Source of the DNA: Actinomycetes bacterium
GTDB lineage: Bacteria; Actinomycetota; Acidimicrobiia; Acidimicrobiales; SZUA-35
Length of the DNA: 64,000 bases
Reading direction: 5' to 3'
NCBI GenBank assembly: GCA_024280015.1
Contig: JAJRQY010000140.1
Location: 1 to 64,000 of the forward strand
This document shows, piece by piece, positions 23,083-31,927 of the stretch. Position 1 is the first letter of the stretch; each line of letters begins with the position of its first letter. The position numbers were made by a program, and so were the translations under genes. The notes below the pieces were generated by a model. That model was not told where the DNA came from. It was given only the letters and a program-made list of their open reading frames with translations, and ran no database searches.

Positions 23083-23841
23083 ATGGAACCTATCCTAGGG
23101 AATGCTGATCCAATTGACAAGCCCCAAACCAGCCAGCCGAGCATCGAGCAGCCAGGAGCACACCAGTCTGGCGTTGGCGTGGTCGACAAGACCGTTGCAA
23201 TCCTGGCGGCCGTCGAGCACGAACCTGTCACGCTGGCCGAACTGACGGCGGCAACGGGGATCAATCGGGCAACCGCCCATCGACTCGCTAGAGCGCTCGA
23301 GTACCACGGGCTCTTGCGGCGAGTCGATGGCGGAAAATTTGGTCTGGGTTACCGACTCTGGCTATTGGGGCAAGCGGTTCCCGGAGTGGCGGACCTTGCT
23401 GGCAGGATCCAGCCTTATCTGGACCAGCTTCGCGACCGAACCGGAGAGAGCGCCCAGTTCTATGTTCGCGACGGCGACGAGCGAGTCTGTCTAGCCGTTG
23501 CCGAATCGGCCCATGGTCTTCGCACCATTGTCCCAGTTGGCGCCCGACTCACCTTGGAGCGAGGCTCTGCCGGTGCGGTCTTTCGCCGGGAATACTCCCA
23601 GCCGCAACAGAGTGATTCAGCGTCGCTTCAATCGACGCATGATCCTGGATGGATTGAGTCTGTGGCCGAGCGGGAACCAGGGGTTGCCTCGGTCAGCGCT
23701 CCAGTCATGAATGCAAGTGGTGAACTCGTTGCCGTCCTCAGCGTCAGTGGCCCGATCGAGCGAACAACAAGCCACCCGGGAAGTCGCTACGGACACGACG
23801 TGTCCAATATTGCCGCAGAGATGGCAGCTGTGATGGCCTAG
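23083..23841 (+). CDS. IclR-family regulator, NdgR/LtbR type
   Basis: 252 residues from the second of two tandem ATG codons. The N-terminal winged helix (VVDKTVAILAAVEHEPVTLAELTAATGINRATAHRLARAL spans it) and the effector-binding domain are complete. The best-known relatives divergent from leuCD are NdgR of Streptomyces and LtbR of Corynebacterium, which regulate leucine synthesis; the same placement here supports that role. The first 30 residues are a disordered extension. The start is 3-6 nt from the -10 element, so the transcript is probably leaderless. Confidence 0.85.
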   Translation: MEPILGNADPIDKPQTSQPSIEQPGAHQSGVGVVDKTVAILAAVEHEPVTLAELTAATGINRATAHRLARALEYHGLLRRVDGGKFGLGYRLWLLGQAVPGVADLAGRIQPYLDQLRDRTGESAQFYVRDGDERVCLAVAESAHGLRTIVPVGARLTLERGSAGAVFRREYSQPQQSDSASLQSTHDPGWIESVAEREPGVASVSAPVMNASGELVAVLSVSGPIERTTSHPGSRYGHDVSNIAAEMAAVMA

Positions 23842-23848
23842 CCCCGGC

Positions 23849-23854
23849 TAGATT
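23849..23854 (+). promoter_or_regulatory. -10 hexamer TAGATT, leaderless
   Basis: TAGATT stands 6 nt before GTG 23861 of the RND permease gene. Confidence 0.55.
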
Positions 23855-23860
23855 TCCCGG

Positions 23861-26569
23861 GTGCCCGATTCAGCGAAGCGACAGCCATTCTTAACCGCGT
23901 TTGCCGTAGCAGCGGCAAAACACTGGCGAGTCACGTTTGGGATTTGGGCCGTTCTTCTCGTAGCTGGTGGCTATGCCTATACCCAAGGCTTGGCCCGCGA
24001 AGGATTTCCGGCCATTGATGTTCCCATTGTCGTAATCGAGGGCGTCTACTTTGCTGATGACGCCGAGGTGGTTGACGCTGACGTTTCCAAGCCACTGACG
24101 CAGGCACTGCTTAACGCCGAAGGAGTGGAGAACTTGGCCACCTTCACTCGTGCAAATGGTTTCTTCATGATTGCCGAATTTGAGGATGGCTTTACCTCTG
24201 ACCAAGGTGCGGAGATTCTTGAGCAAGCCGGGGTAACTGCTATCCCGAATGAAGCCCAGGTTCAGTATCGGGCGACTCAGGCAACCAAGTACTTGGAGAC
24301 CTTCGACATCCTCGTGTCCGTTGTGGCCACCAACGAAGCAGTGGGACAAGGACCAGCTAGCGGCGACCCGGCTGCGTTGGAGGCCCGTGCCCGGGAAGTG
24401 GTCACCTACTTAGAGACCAACCTGGACATTGCCGCGGTTGAGCTGCAAGAAATTCTGACCCCGGCTATTGACCCAGCTACGGGTGAAGAAGTCATTCGCC
24501 AAACGTCCTTCTCGCGAACCTATGGCGAAGGCGAGTCAGAGTTTCGGCCCTCGGTCATGATCGGCCTGGTGCGAGCAGACAGCGGACTGGACACCATCAC
24601 GTTCTCCGAATCGGTACGAGGCCACCTGGCCGCCGGTGAGTTTGATGATGTTTTTGTCACCGGAGACTTTGCTGTTGACATCAAGGCCCAGCTCAAATCC
24701 TTGCAGAACAATTTGTTAACCGGACTAGTAGCGGTTGCCATCGTCAGCCTTCTCCTCATCGGCTGGCGAGCAGCCTTGGTGACCTCGGCCTTCATGATCA
24801 CCGTCGTTGCCGCCGCCTTTCTCGCCTTATGGGTGTTCGGGTACTCCCTCAACACCGTGACCCTGTTCGCCCTCATTCTGACCATTGGATTGTTGGTTGA
24901 TGATGCAGTCGTCATCGCCGAGTCCCTCGACGCCAATCGATCAGAGTCGACAGATCCAGTTGAAGTTGTCCGTGTCGCTATCAACCGAGTTGGCCGAGCC
25001 TCGCTAGCGGGAACTCTGACGACCGTTTTGGTCTTCACCCCCTTGCTGTTCGTCACTGGCATCATCGGCAAATTCATCCGGGTCATGCCAATAACCGTCA
25101 TCATCACCCTCTTGACCTCATTCGTTCTCTCGGTGGCCCTGATCTCGGCTCTGGCCGGTGCCTTCTTGTTGAAGGGGAAGCCGTCCAACAGTCCCATAAT
25201 TCGATTGGAAGACAAGACTGCCCGAGGCTTACAGCGCCTGGCATCGCTGCTGGAAGGTCATCCGGTAAAGGGCTTCATCCTGAGCATGGCCGGGGTTGGT
25301 CTTTCACTCATCCCTATTGCTATAGGGTTCTCGCTCTTCGGCTCGCTTGGTTTCAACGTCTTTCCGCCAGGCAAGGACTCGAATATTCTCCAGGTGGAAA
25401 TAGATTTCGAAGATGGAACGACCATAGCGGAGGCTCAGGAACTGTCGGCTCAGATCGATGCGGTGACCGTTGGTGTGTTGGGCGAGAACCTGGTCGGAGC
25501 GCAGTACATCTTCTCTTCCCAACGAAGTGCCTTGGTCTATCTGGACCTCACACCGTTTTCAAGCCGATCAGTAAAGTCTCCCGAGCTGGTTGATGAACTC
25601 AGCGACAAATTCTCTTCGGTTGAGGGAGCCATCGTCGGTGTGTCTCAGCTGAACCAGGGACCACCAGTCAGTAAGCTTCCCTTCTCCGTCCAGATTCGAG
25701 TCAATGATGATCAGGTCGAAGCCGGCGAAGCATTTGCGGCCAAGTTGGCTGCGGAACTTGAGGGGGCGACCATCACCAGGCCGAACGGTGAGACGGCCAA
25801 GATCCTGGAAACTGAAGTTTCGTCAAGTGGACAGGTCTTTCGCTCCGAAGGCCGCCGTGAAATCGTGGTTCGGGCCCGCTTTGATGCCGAAGACGTGAGC
25901 GCGTTGCTCGCCGCCGGGCAAGAGTTGGTCGAAGACAAGTACCCGCCGGGCGCCTTGGTTGAGCAAGGGTTGAACCGCAACGCCCTGGTCTTTGATTTTG
26001 GCCTCGAGTCCGAAAACACCGAAGGTTTCAATTCCATCATTCGGGCTCTGGTTGTTGCCTTGGCGGCCATGGTTCTCCTGCTGATCGTACAATTTCGGTC
26101 CTTAGTCCAGCCTCTCTTGATCGTCATAGCGATCCCCTTCAGTTTCCTTGGTGTCGGGGCCGGACTGAGCTATACCGACAATCCATTGAGTTTCTTGGTC
26201 ATGATCGGATTGATCGGACTCATCGGAGTCGTTGTCAACAACACGATCTTGTTGACCGACGCAGCCAATCAAGCGCGACGCGAAGGAGCAACGCCGGCTG
26301 ATGCCATTGGGCTCGCTCTACGTCGACGATTCCGACCGCTCATCGCAACGACAATCACGACGGTTGCTGGGCTTTCGCCTTTGGCCATCAGCGATCCGTT
26401 CTGGCAGCCGATGGCCATCACCATCATGGTGGGCCTGATCAGCTCGACTGTGTTGGTACTGCTGGCCTTCCCGTTCTACTACCGAGCGGTTGAATACATC
26501 CGAGTATGGGTCGCACGCCTTTTCCGAGTCTTGATCGGGTTGTTCAGGCCATCGGACTCGGCAGCCTGA
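23861..26569 (+). CDS. RND-type efflux permease
   Basis: 902 residues; GTG start 6 nt after a -10 hexamer. It shows the HAE/AcrB-like layout: one N-terminal helix, a large outer loop (about residues 45-275), a block of five to six helices including LTIGLLVDDAVVIAE with the proton-relay Asp pair, a second helix and outer loop, and a second helix block with PFSFLGVGAGL and LIGVVVNNTILLTDA. AcrB relatives are about 1030 residues; the outer domains here are shorter. In an organism without a classical outer membrane it would act alone, exporting lipids or drugs. No membrane-fusion partner is adjacent. Confidence 0.85.
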   Translation: MPDSAKRQPFLTAFAVAAAKHWRVTFGIWAVLLVAGGYAYTQGLAREGFPAIDVPIVVIEGVYFADDAEVVDADVSKPLTQALLNAEGVENLATFTRANGFFMIAEFEDGFTSDQGAEILEQAGVTAIPNEAQVQYRATQATKYLETFDILVSVVATNEAVGQGPASGDPAALEARAREVVTYLETNLDIAAVELQEILTPAIDPATGEEVIRQTSFSRTYGEGESEFRPSVMIGLVRADSGLDTITFSESVRGHLAAGEFDDVFVTGDFAVDIKAQLKSLQNNLLTGLVAVAIVSLLLIGWRAALVTSAFMITVVAAAFLALWVFGYSLNTVTLFALILTIGLLVDDAVVIAESLDANRSESTDPVEVVRVAINRVGRASLAGTLTTVLVFTPLLFVTGIIGKFIRVMPITVIITLLTSFVLSVALISALAGAFLLKGKPSNSPIIRLEDKTARGLQRLASLLEGHPVKGFILSMAGVGLSLIPIAIGFSLFGSLGFNVFPPGKDSNILQVEIDFEDGTTIAEAQELSAQIDAVTVGVLGENLVGAQYIFSSQRSALVYLDLTPFSSRSVKSPELVDELSDKFSSVEGAIVGVSQLNQGPPVSKLPFSVQIRVNDDQVEAGEAFAAKLAAELEGATITRPNGETAKILETEVSSSGQVFRSEGRREIVVRARFDAEDVSALLAAGQELVEDKYPPGALVEQGLNRNALVFDFGLESENTEGFNSIIRALVVALAAMVLLLIVQFRSLVQPLLIVIAIPFSFLGVGAGLSYTDNPLSFLVMIGLIGLIGVVVNNTILLTDAANQARREGATPADAIGLALRRRFRPLIATTITTVAGLSPLAISDPFWQPMAITIMVGLISSTVLVLLAFPFYYRAVEYIRVWVARLFRVLIGLFRPSDSAA

Positions 26570-26576
26570 GGAGAAG

Positions 26577-27047
26577 CTAGGCCTCGATGGTGACGACCGT
26601 TACCTTGAGCACGCCACCGGGAGCTTTGAAGTCGACCGTGTCGTCAATGCTGGCCCCCATCAGAGCAACGCCCAACGGTGAGCCCGGCGACATGACGGTC
26701 ACGCCCTCACGGCGCTCCTCGATGGAACCGATCAGGTACTTCTCGATGTCGTCGTCGCCTTCGTAGCGAATGGAGACAACACATCCGGTTCTTACCTCGT
26801 CGTGGCTTTCGGCACTTTCGACGATGACCGCGCCCTCACAGAGGGCCCCAAGATGGACGATTCGTCCTTCCATCTTGCCTTGTTCTTCCTTGGCGGCGTG
26901 ATAGTCGCCGTTCTCGGAAAGGTCGCCAAGTTCTCGCGCCGTTTCGATCTTCTTCGCAATCTCTATCCGGCCGCGAGTTGTGAGGTCGTCATATTCGGAC
27001 TGGAGACGGTCGTATGCATCTTGGGAGAGCTCGTAGGTGTTGGCCAC
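26577..27047 (-). CDS. greA: Transcription elongation factor GreA
   Basis: 156 residues from GTG 27047, which is 6 nt after TATTAT; a longer frame to 27086 is not needed. The N-terminal coiled coil with LGDLSENGDYHAAKEEQ carries the acidic tip that stimulates RNA polymerase transcript cleavage; the C-terminal FKBP-like domain includes MSPGSPLGVALMG. It follows the RND gene convergently with 7 bp between stops. Confidence 0.95.
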   Translation of the reverse strand: MANTYELSQDAYDRLQSEYDDLTTRGRIEIAKKIETARELGDLSENGDYHAAKEEQGKMEGRIVHLGALCEGAVIVESAESHDEVRTGCVVSIRYEGDDDIEKYLIGSIEERREGVTVMSPGSPLGVALMGASIDDTVDFKAPGGVLKVTVVTIEA

Positions 27048-27053
27048 CGAGCC

Positions 27054-27059
27054 ATAATA
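27054..27059 (-). promoter_or_regulatory. -10 hexamer TATTAT, leaderless
   Basis: TATTAT is 6 nt upstream of the greA GTG. Confidence 0.6.
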
Positions 27060-27098
27060 CTTGAATCTTGACTGGCTGCGTAGCAACGAGCAAGGAGG

Positions 27099-27647
27099 TC
27101 AAGAACGAGGCCGGTTGCGCTTCCGGGTGATGTAGCTGATCTGGGTGGACAGGACCAAGCCGCCAGCCCAACCAAGAACAACCAAGGGCTGGGAAATACG
27201 ATCTCGCACGATCCAATACTCGGTTTGAGAGACGTTGGGAGATTCCCGATAGGTGATTCGATAGTCGAATCGTTCGATCATGTAAGCCGTGATGAGAACT
27301 GTCGCCATATAGAAGATGAAGGCGATAGAGGCTCGAACATCCGGGTCTCCCTTGCCTCCGCCCAAGCGCACCGCGAGCGCGATGACAAGACCTGCGATCA
27401 GGGCGAGTAGGGGACTTTCGCTCACATTGCGTGTCTCAAGCATGTACCAGGCGACGCCAGTTACTGTCGATGTAGCGAGAGCAGCAATGACCGCGGTCAT
27501 GATGTCGACTCGGTCAAGAGCTGAGGGAATCGAGACCGTTCGCCGTGAACGCGGCAAGGTGGCCTCAAGCTCGGGCGCTTCGATCTCGGCATCACGCCAT
27601 GAGTCGGGCACCGAGTCAACGGAGAAATCAAATGCTGTGTTGGACAT
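27099..27647 (-). CDS. Membrane protein with three to four helices
   Basis: 182 residues from ATG 27647 (GAGGTGGG upstream); a TTG at 27665 is the alternative. The first 45 residues are acidic and cytoplasmic-looking, then hydrophobic segments at about 50-70, 80-97, 105-125 and 150-172, and a short Arg-rich tail. No family recognised. It lies upstream of greA on the same strand (about 50 bp) and diverges from leuB. Confidence 0.7.
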   Translation of the reverse strand: MSNTAFDFSVDSVPDSWRDAEIEAPELEATLPRSRRTVSIPSALDRVDIMTAVIAALATSTVTGVAWYMLETRNVSESPLLALIAGLVIALAVRLGGGKGDPDVRASIAFIFYMATVLITAYMIERFDYRITYRESPNVSQTEYWIVRDRISQPLVVLGWAGGLVLSTQISYITRKRNRPRS

Positions 27648-27790
27648 GCCGCCCACCTCTTCCAAGTCCTAGTGTTTCCTAACCCATGACATCGACCGGA
27701 TTCTTCGAGCACTTGAGCAATCTGTGGCGGAAGTTTGAGAGATGTTGAGGGATAGGGTGAGCGACTGGTCACGAGAGATAGGAAGCTTCT

Positions 27791-28789
27791 GTGAGTAGCT
27801 ATGCAGTTGGTGTCGTTGGTGGCGACGGGATTGGCCCGGAAGTAGTAACCGAAGGGTTGAAGGTGGTTGCCGCTGCTGGCATTGAGCTGGATCTGACGCA
27901 CTATGACCTGGGCGGCGCCCGGTTTCTTAAGGACGGCATGGTGCTCAGCGATGAGACGTTGCAAGAGTGGCGAGGTCTTGATGCCATCTACTTGGGAGCG
28001 GTCGGTGCGCCCGGCGTCCCTCCTGGAGTGATCGAGCGTGGGCTTTTGTTGAAGATGCGGTTTGAGCTTGACCTCTACATCAACCTGCGGCCATTCAAAC
28101 TGGCCGGACCTGACGGACACGACTTCGTCGTTATTCGAGAGAATACCGAAGGTACCTATGCCGGTGAGGGTGGCTTTCTGCGCAAGGGAACGCCTCACGA
28201 AGTGGCGACCCAAGGTTCGGTGAATACTCGTCGAGGGGTCGAGCGCTGCATTCGCTTCGCCTTTGACCTGGCTACCGAGCGCAACAACCACCTCACGTTG
28301 GTCCACAAGACCAATGTGTTGAACTTCTCCGCCGACTTGTGGCAGCGGACCTTCAATGAGGTTGCCGTTGACTATCCCGGCGTCACCACCGACTACAACC
28401 ACATCGACGCAGCTTGCATCTACTTTGTGCAGGATCCACAACGCTATGACGTGATCGTCACCGACAACTTGTTCGGCGACATCCTGACTGATCTTGGCGG
28501 CGCCGTTAGCGGAGGCATTGGACTAGCTTCCTCGGCCAACCTCAATCCGGGCGGCCTGGATGGTGACACCCCCGGCCCTTCCATGTTCGAACCAGTTCAC
28601 GGCTCGGCGCCAGATATTGCTGGTCAGCAGAAAGCCAACCCGATTGCCGCCATCTTGTCTGCTGCTCACATGCTCAAGCACCTGGGCGAGCCCGAGGCGG
28701 CAGCTCGCATCGAAGCAGCCTGCGATGAGTGCGCAACTATGACAGGCTCAACCAGTGAAATTGGCGACGCCGTTGTCGCCAAGCTCTAA
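27791..28789 (+). CDS. leuB: 3-isopropylmalate dehydrogenase
   Basis: 332 residues; GTG 27791 with TAGGAA six nt upstream. The NAD- and Mg-binding motifs of the isocitrate/isopropylmalate dehydrogenase family are present: [28 protein letters not shown], the [13 protein letters not shown] Mg site and [12 protein letters not shown]. It oxidises and decarboxylates 3-isopropylmalate, and the analogous beta-methyl-malate in the citramalate route. First gene of leuB-ilvE-cimA. Confidence 0.94.
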   Translation: MSSYAVGVVGGDGIGPEVVTEGLKVVAAAGIELDLTHYDLGGARFLKDGMVLSDETLQEWRGLDAIYLGAVGAPGVPPGVIERGLLLKMRFELDLYINLRPFKLAGPDGHDFVVIRENTEGTYAGEGGFLRKGTPHEVATQGSVNTRRGVERCIRFAFDLATERNNHLTLVHKTNVLNFSADLWQRTFNEVAVDYPGVTTDYNHIDAACIYFVQDPQRYDVIVTDNLFGDILTDLGGAVSGGIGLASSANLNPGGLDGDTPGPSMFEPVHGSAPDIAGQQKANPIAAILSAAHMLKHLGEPEAAARIEAACDECATMTGSTSEIGDAVVAKL

Positions 28790-28801
28790 GGAGGACGTGC
28801 C

Positions 28802-29722
28802 ATGCCTATCACCCCAACACCGAAAATCTGGATGAACGGCGAACTCGTCAACTGGGAGGACGCAACCGTTCACGTGCTGACCCACACCCTCCACTATGGG
28901 ACGGGTGTGTTTGAAGGCATCCGTGCCTATGAAACCAGCGACGGACCAGCCATTTTCCGGCTGCGCGAACACATTGAACGCCTCCACAATTCGGCCAAGA
29001 TCCTCATGATGGATATGCCCTACAGCGTCGAAGAGCTGATGGAGGCCACCCGCGAGACGGTGCGGTCCACCGGCCTGGATGGCTGTTACATCCGACCCCT
29101 GGTCTACTACGGGTACGGCGAGATGGGTCTGGCCACCAGCGCCTGCACCACCGATGTGTCCATTGCCTGTTGGCCGTGGGGCGCGTACCTTGGAGACGAT
29201 GCCCTGACCACGGGTGTCAAGATGACAATCTCGTCATGGCAACGCCACGACCACAACATCATGCCCCCGGCGTCCAAGACAACTGGCAACTATGCCAACT
29301 CGACACTGGCCAAGATGGACGCCATTCGTGCCGGCTATGACGAAGCAATCATGCTGAACCGGGCCGGAAACGTCAGCGAGTGCACCGGTGAGAACATCTT
29401 TGTTGCCCGCGGCGGAAAGCTGATCACACCACCGCTGTCTTCCGGCGCCTTAGAAGGCATCACCCAGAACGCCATTACTACCATTGCCAATGATCTTGGC
29501 TATGAGGTTGTGATCGGTGATCTGTCACGAAGCGATTTGTACATTGCCGAGGAGATCTTCGTGGTCGGAACTGCAGCCGAAGTAGGCTCGGTCAATTCGG
29601 TTGACGGCCGCACCATTGCGTGTCCTGGTCCAATGACGACTGCCATCGCTGAGGTATACGGCAAGGCCGTCCGCGGCGAGCTTTCCGAGTATCGCCATTG
29701 GTGCGATTTTGTGAGCAAATAA
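28802..29722 (+). CDS. ilvE: Branched-chain amino acid aminotransferase
   Basis: 306 residues from ATG 28802 with AAGGAGG 8 nt upstream and 12 bp after leuB. Class IV aminotransferase motifs: HTLHYGTGVFEGIRAY, the PLP Lys in SKTTGNYANSTLAK, and GNVSECTGENIFV. It catalyses the last step for leucine, isoleucine and valine. Position between leuB and cimA indicates one operon. Confidence 0.94.
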   Translation: MPITPTPKIWMNGELVNWEDATVHVLTHTLHYGTGVFEGIRAYETSDGPAIFRLREHIERLHNSAKILMMDMPYSVEELMEATRETVRSTGLDGCYIRPLVYYGYGEMGLATSACTTDVSIACWPWGAYLGDDALTTGVKMTISSWQRHDHNIMPPASKTTGNYANSTLAKMDAIRAGYDEAIMLNRAGNVSECTGENIFVARGGKLITPPLSSGALEGITQNAITTIANDLGYEVVIGDLSRSDLYIAEEIFVVGTAAEVGSVNSVDGRTIACPGPMTTAIAEVYGKAVRGELSEYRHWCDFVSK

Positions 29723-29724
29723 CG

Positions 29725-31407
29725 GTGGCTGGCCCAGCAGGTGAGACTGACCCAGAGGGAGGCACCCAGATCGACCGGGCTGGCAGGCGAGATCCCGCTT
29801 GGCCCTCCACGGTGGAGATCTTTGACACAACCTTGCGCGATGGAACCCAGTTTGAGGGGATCTCGGTAACAGCAGCAGACAAGCTGAAGATCGCCCGTCA
29901 GTTGGACCAGCTTGGGGTGCATTACATCGAAGGTGGTTGGCCCGGTTCCAACCCTCGTGATGATGAGTTCTTTCGTCGAGCAGCCGAGGGTGAGCTCGAC
30001 CTGGAGACTTCGACCCTGGTGGCGTTCGGTTCAACCCGGCGGCCAAAAGGCAAGGTCGACAGTGACCCAACGTTGGCCAACCTTTTGTCGGCTCAAACCT
30101 CGATCTGCTGCATCGTGGCCAAAAGCTGGGATTACCACGTTCTTGAGGCCCTCCGTACCACGCTGGACGAAGGTGTCGCCATGATCTCTGACTCGGTTCA
30201 ATACCTGGTCGACGCGGGCAAGCGCGTGTTTGTTGACTTTGAACACTTCTTTGACGGCTACAAGCACAATCCCGAGTTTGCCCTTCGAGCAGTCGAAGCG
30301 GCCGCCATTGCTGGCGCGGAAGTCTTGGTTCTGTGCGACACCAACGGAGGCTCACTTCCCAACGAGATCGAGGCTGCGACTCGTGTGGTAGTCCAGATGT
30401 TCCCCGACATCACCGTTGGCATGCACACCCAGAATGACACAGGCTGTGCGGTAGCAAACGCGGTGGCTGGTGTGATTGCCGGAGCGACCCATGTTCAGGG
30501 AACCATCAACGGCTATGGCGAGCGAACCGGCAACTGCGACCTCACCACCTTCATCCCCAACCTGACCTTGAAGATGGGGATTGAAGGTCTGCCCGAGGGC
30601 AGGCTGGCGCAGCTGACGTCGGTGAGTCGCACGGTGGCCGAAATTGTCAATCTGCCAGCAAATGATGCTCTGCCCTATGTCGGCAAGTCGGCTTTTGCCC
30701 ACAAGGCCGGACTACACACGTCGGCTCTTGCTCGGCGCCCGGATGCCTATGAACATGTGGACCCAGCCACCGTTGGCAACTCGACCAGGACCCTGATTTC
30801 TGATCTTGCTGGGCGCTCGACTGTTGACATGAAGGCCAAGGAACTTGGCCTGGAACTTGATGGACAACAGATGGGAACGGTCCTTGATCAGCTCAAGGAA
30901 CTGGAACACGCGGGCTATCACTTTGAGGCCTCTGGTGCGTCGCTGGAGCTGCTGATGCGACGGGCCACTGGCTGGCGAAACCCTTTCTTTGCCTGTGAGT
31001 CATTCCGTGTCATCGTTGAACACCGCCCAGGTGTGAGTGATGGCGCGGCGGAAAATCCGTTGGGGCACTATGACGGGGTGGACACTGAAGCCACCGTCAA
31101 GTTGATCGTTGATGGCGAACGCATCATGGCTGTTGGTGAGGGCAATGGTCCGGTCAATGCGCTGGATGCGGCAATGCGCGCCGCCATTGGCCACCTCTAT
31201 CCCAACCTGGCCAAGATCAAGCTCTCGGACTACAAGGTTCGAATTCTGGACACCAGTAAGGGAACCGGAGCCGTGACCCGGGTACTGATTGACGCCACCG
31301 ATGGTGAGCATTCCTGGACCACGATTGGGGTCTCGGAGAACATCATCGAAGCCAGCTGGCAGGCTCTAGCCGACAGCGTCATCTACGCACTACTCAAGGC
31401 CTGCTAG
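29725..31407 (+). CDS. cimA: Citramalate synthase
   Basis: 560 residues from GTG 29725, 2 bp after the ilvE stop. The TIM-barrel catalytic domain starts with IFDTTLRDGTQFEG; the length and the VQGTINGYGERTGNCDL motif match the citramalate synthase group of the 2-isopropylmalate synthase superfamily. The usual metal-binding HxHND reads HTQND. The C-terminal regulatory (LeuA dimer-type) domain is complete. It condenses pyruvate and acetyl-CoA to citramalate, feeding isoleucine synthesis through LeuCDB without threonine. Confidence 0.88.
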   Translation: MAGPAGETDPEGGTQIDRAGRRDPAWPSTVEIFDTTLRDGTQFEGISVTAADKLKIARQLDQLGVHYIEGGWPGSNPRDDEFFRRAAEGELDLETSTLVAFGSTRRPKGKVDSDPTLANLLSAQTSICCIVAKSWDYHVLEALRTTLDEGVAMISDSVQYLVDAGKRVFVDFEHFFDGYKHNPEFALRAVEAAAIAGAEVLVLCDTNGGSLPNEIEAATRVVVQMFPDITVGMHTQNDTGCAVANAVAGVIAGATHVQGTINGYGERTGNCDLTTFIPNLTLKMGIEGLPEGRLAQLTSVSRTVAEIVNLPANDALPYVGKSAFAHKAGLHTSALARRPDAYEHVDPATVGNSTRTLISDLAGRSTVDMKAKELGLELDGQQMGTVLDQLKELEHAGYHFEASGASLELLMRRATGWRNPFFACESFRVIVEHRPGVSDGAAENPLGHYDGVDTEATVKLIVDGERIMAVGEGNGPVNALDAAMRAAIGHLYPNLAKIKLSDYKVRILDTSKGTGAVTRVLIDATDGEHSWTTIGVSENIIEASWQALADSVIYALLKAC

Positions 31408-31416
31408 CTCCAGCGT

Positions 31417-31905
31417 TTAGTTGCCGGGTTGCCAGACCATCAGGATGAGGGCGACTAGCAGGAGAAGCTGAGAGAGTCCTTCTCCCAAAGCAAGCTTCTT
31501 GGCCAGTTCACCAATTTCGGGATCGTCCTTCAAGATGGTGTCCCCGTCCATGGCTTCGGCCCGATCCTGCATCTTGGCCAGGGTTGGCTTGACTAGGCCG
31601 TGGGCGGCACCAACCATGAGGAACCAGACAACAAAGGATGCGCTGATCCACATTGCACCCATACTGATGGCGCCGTCGCTTAACGAGATCAAGATGATGC
31701 CGAGGGCAAACAGGGCGTAGATGGCGTAGTGAGCCATATTGGTGATTGCTCGCGTGTTCTTGAGCAGAACAACAGCCTCGCTTGCCTTGGAAGCAAAGGC
31801 TTTTGCGTTGTACGCGCCGTGCGCAACCAGGCCTCCAAAGCCAACAATGGCGGTGGCGATGTGGAGGAGGAGGACAATGCGGTAGATGGCTGAATCGAGA
31901 CCCAT
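31417..31905 (-). CDS. Four-helix membrane protein, DUF2269-like
   Basis: 162 residues with four hydrophobic helices (about 8-30, 55-77, 83-105 and 138-158) and a conserved-looking early His in LLHIATAIVGFGGLVAHG. The pattern fits DUF2269-type integral membrane proteins, function unknown. ATG 31905 is 6 nt from TAGCGT. It diverges from the next gene with only 22 bp between start codons. Confidence 0.65.
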   Translation of the reverse strand: MGLDSAIYRIVLLLHIATAIVGFGGLVAHGAYNAKAFASKASEAVVLLKNTRAITNMAHYAIYALFALGIILISLSDGAISMGAMWISASFVVWFLMVGAAHGLVKPTLAKMQDRAEAMDGDTILKDDPEIGELAKKLALGEGLSQLLLLVALILMVWQPGN

Positions 31906-31911
31906 GCAGGC

Positions 31912-31917
31912 ACGCTA
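31912..31917 (-). promoter_or_regulatory. -10 hexamer TAGCGT, leaderless, shared TA
   Basis: TAGCGT reads leftward, 6 nt before ATG 31905. Its first two bases are the same TA base pairs that start the rightward hexamer. Confidence 0.6.
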
Positions 31918-31921
31918 GTCT
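31916..31921 (+). promoter_or_regulatory. -10 hexamer TAGTCT, leaderless, shared TA
   Basis: TAGTCT reads rightward, 6 nt before GTG 31928; it overlaps the opposite hexamer at 31916-31917. Confidence 0.6.
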
Positions 31922-31927
31922 CATCTT

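Noticed and set aside
27497-28441. Minus-strand ORF across the start of leuB
   Set aside because: It overlaps the clear leuB catalytic region and the start of a membrane-protein gene and shows no protein-like pattern.
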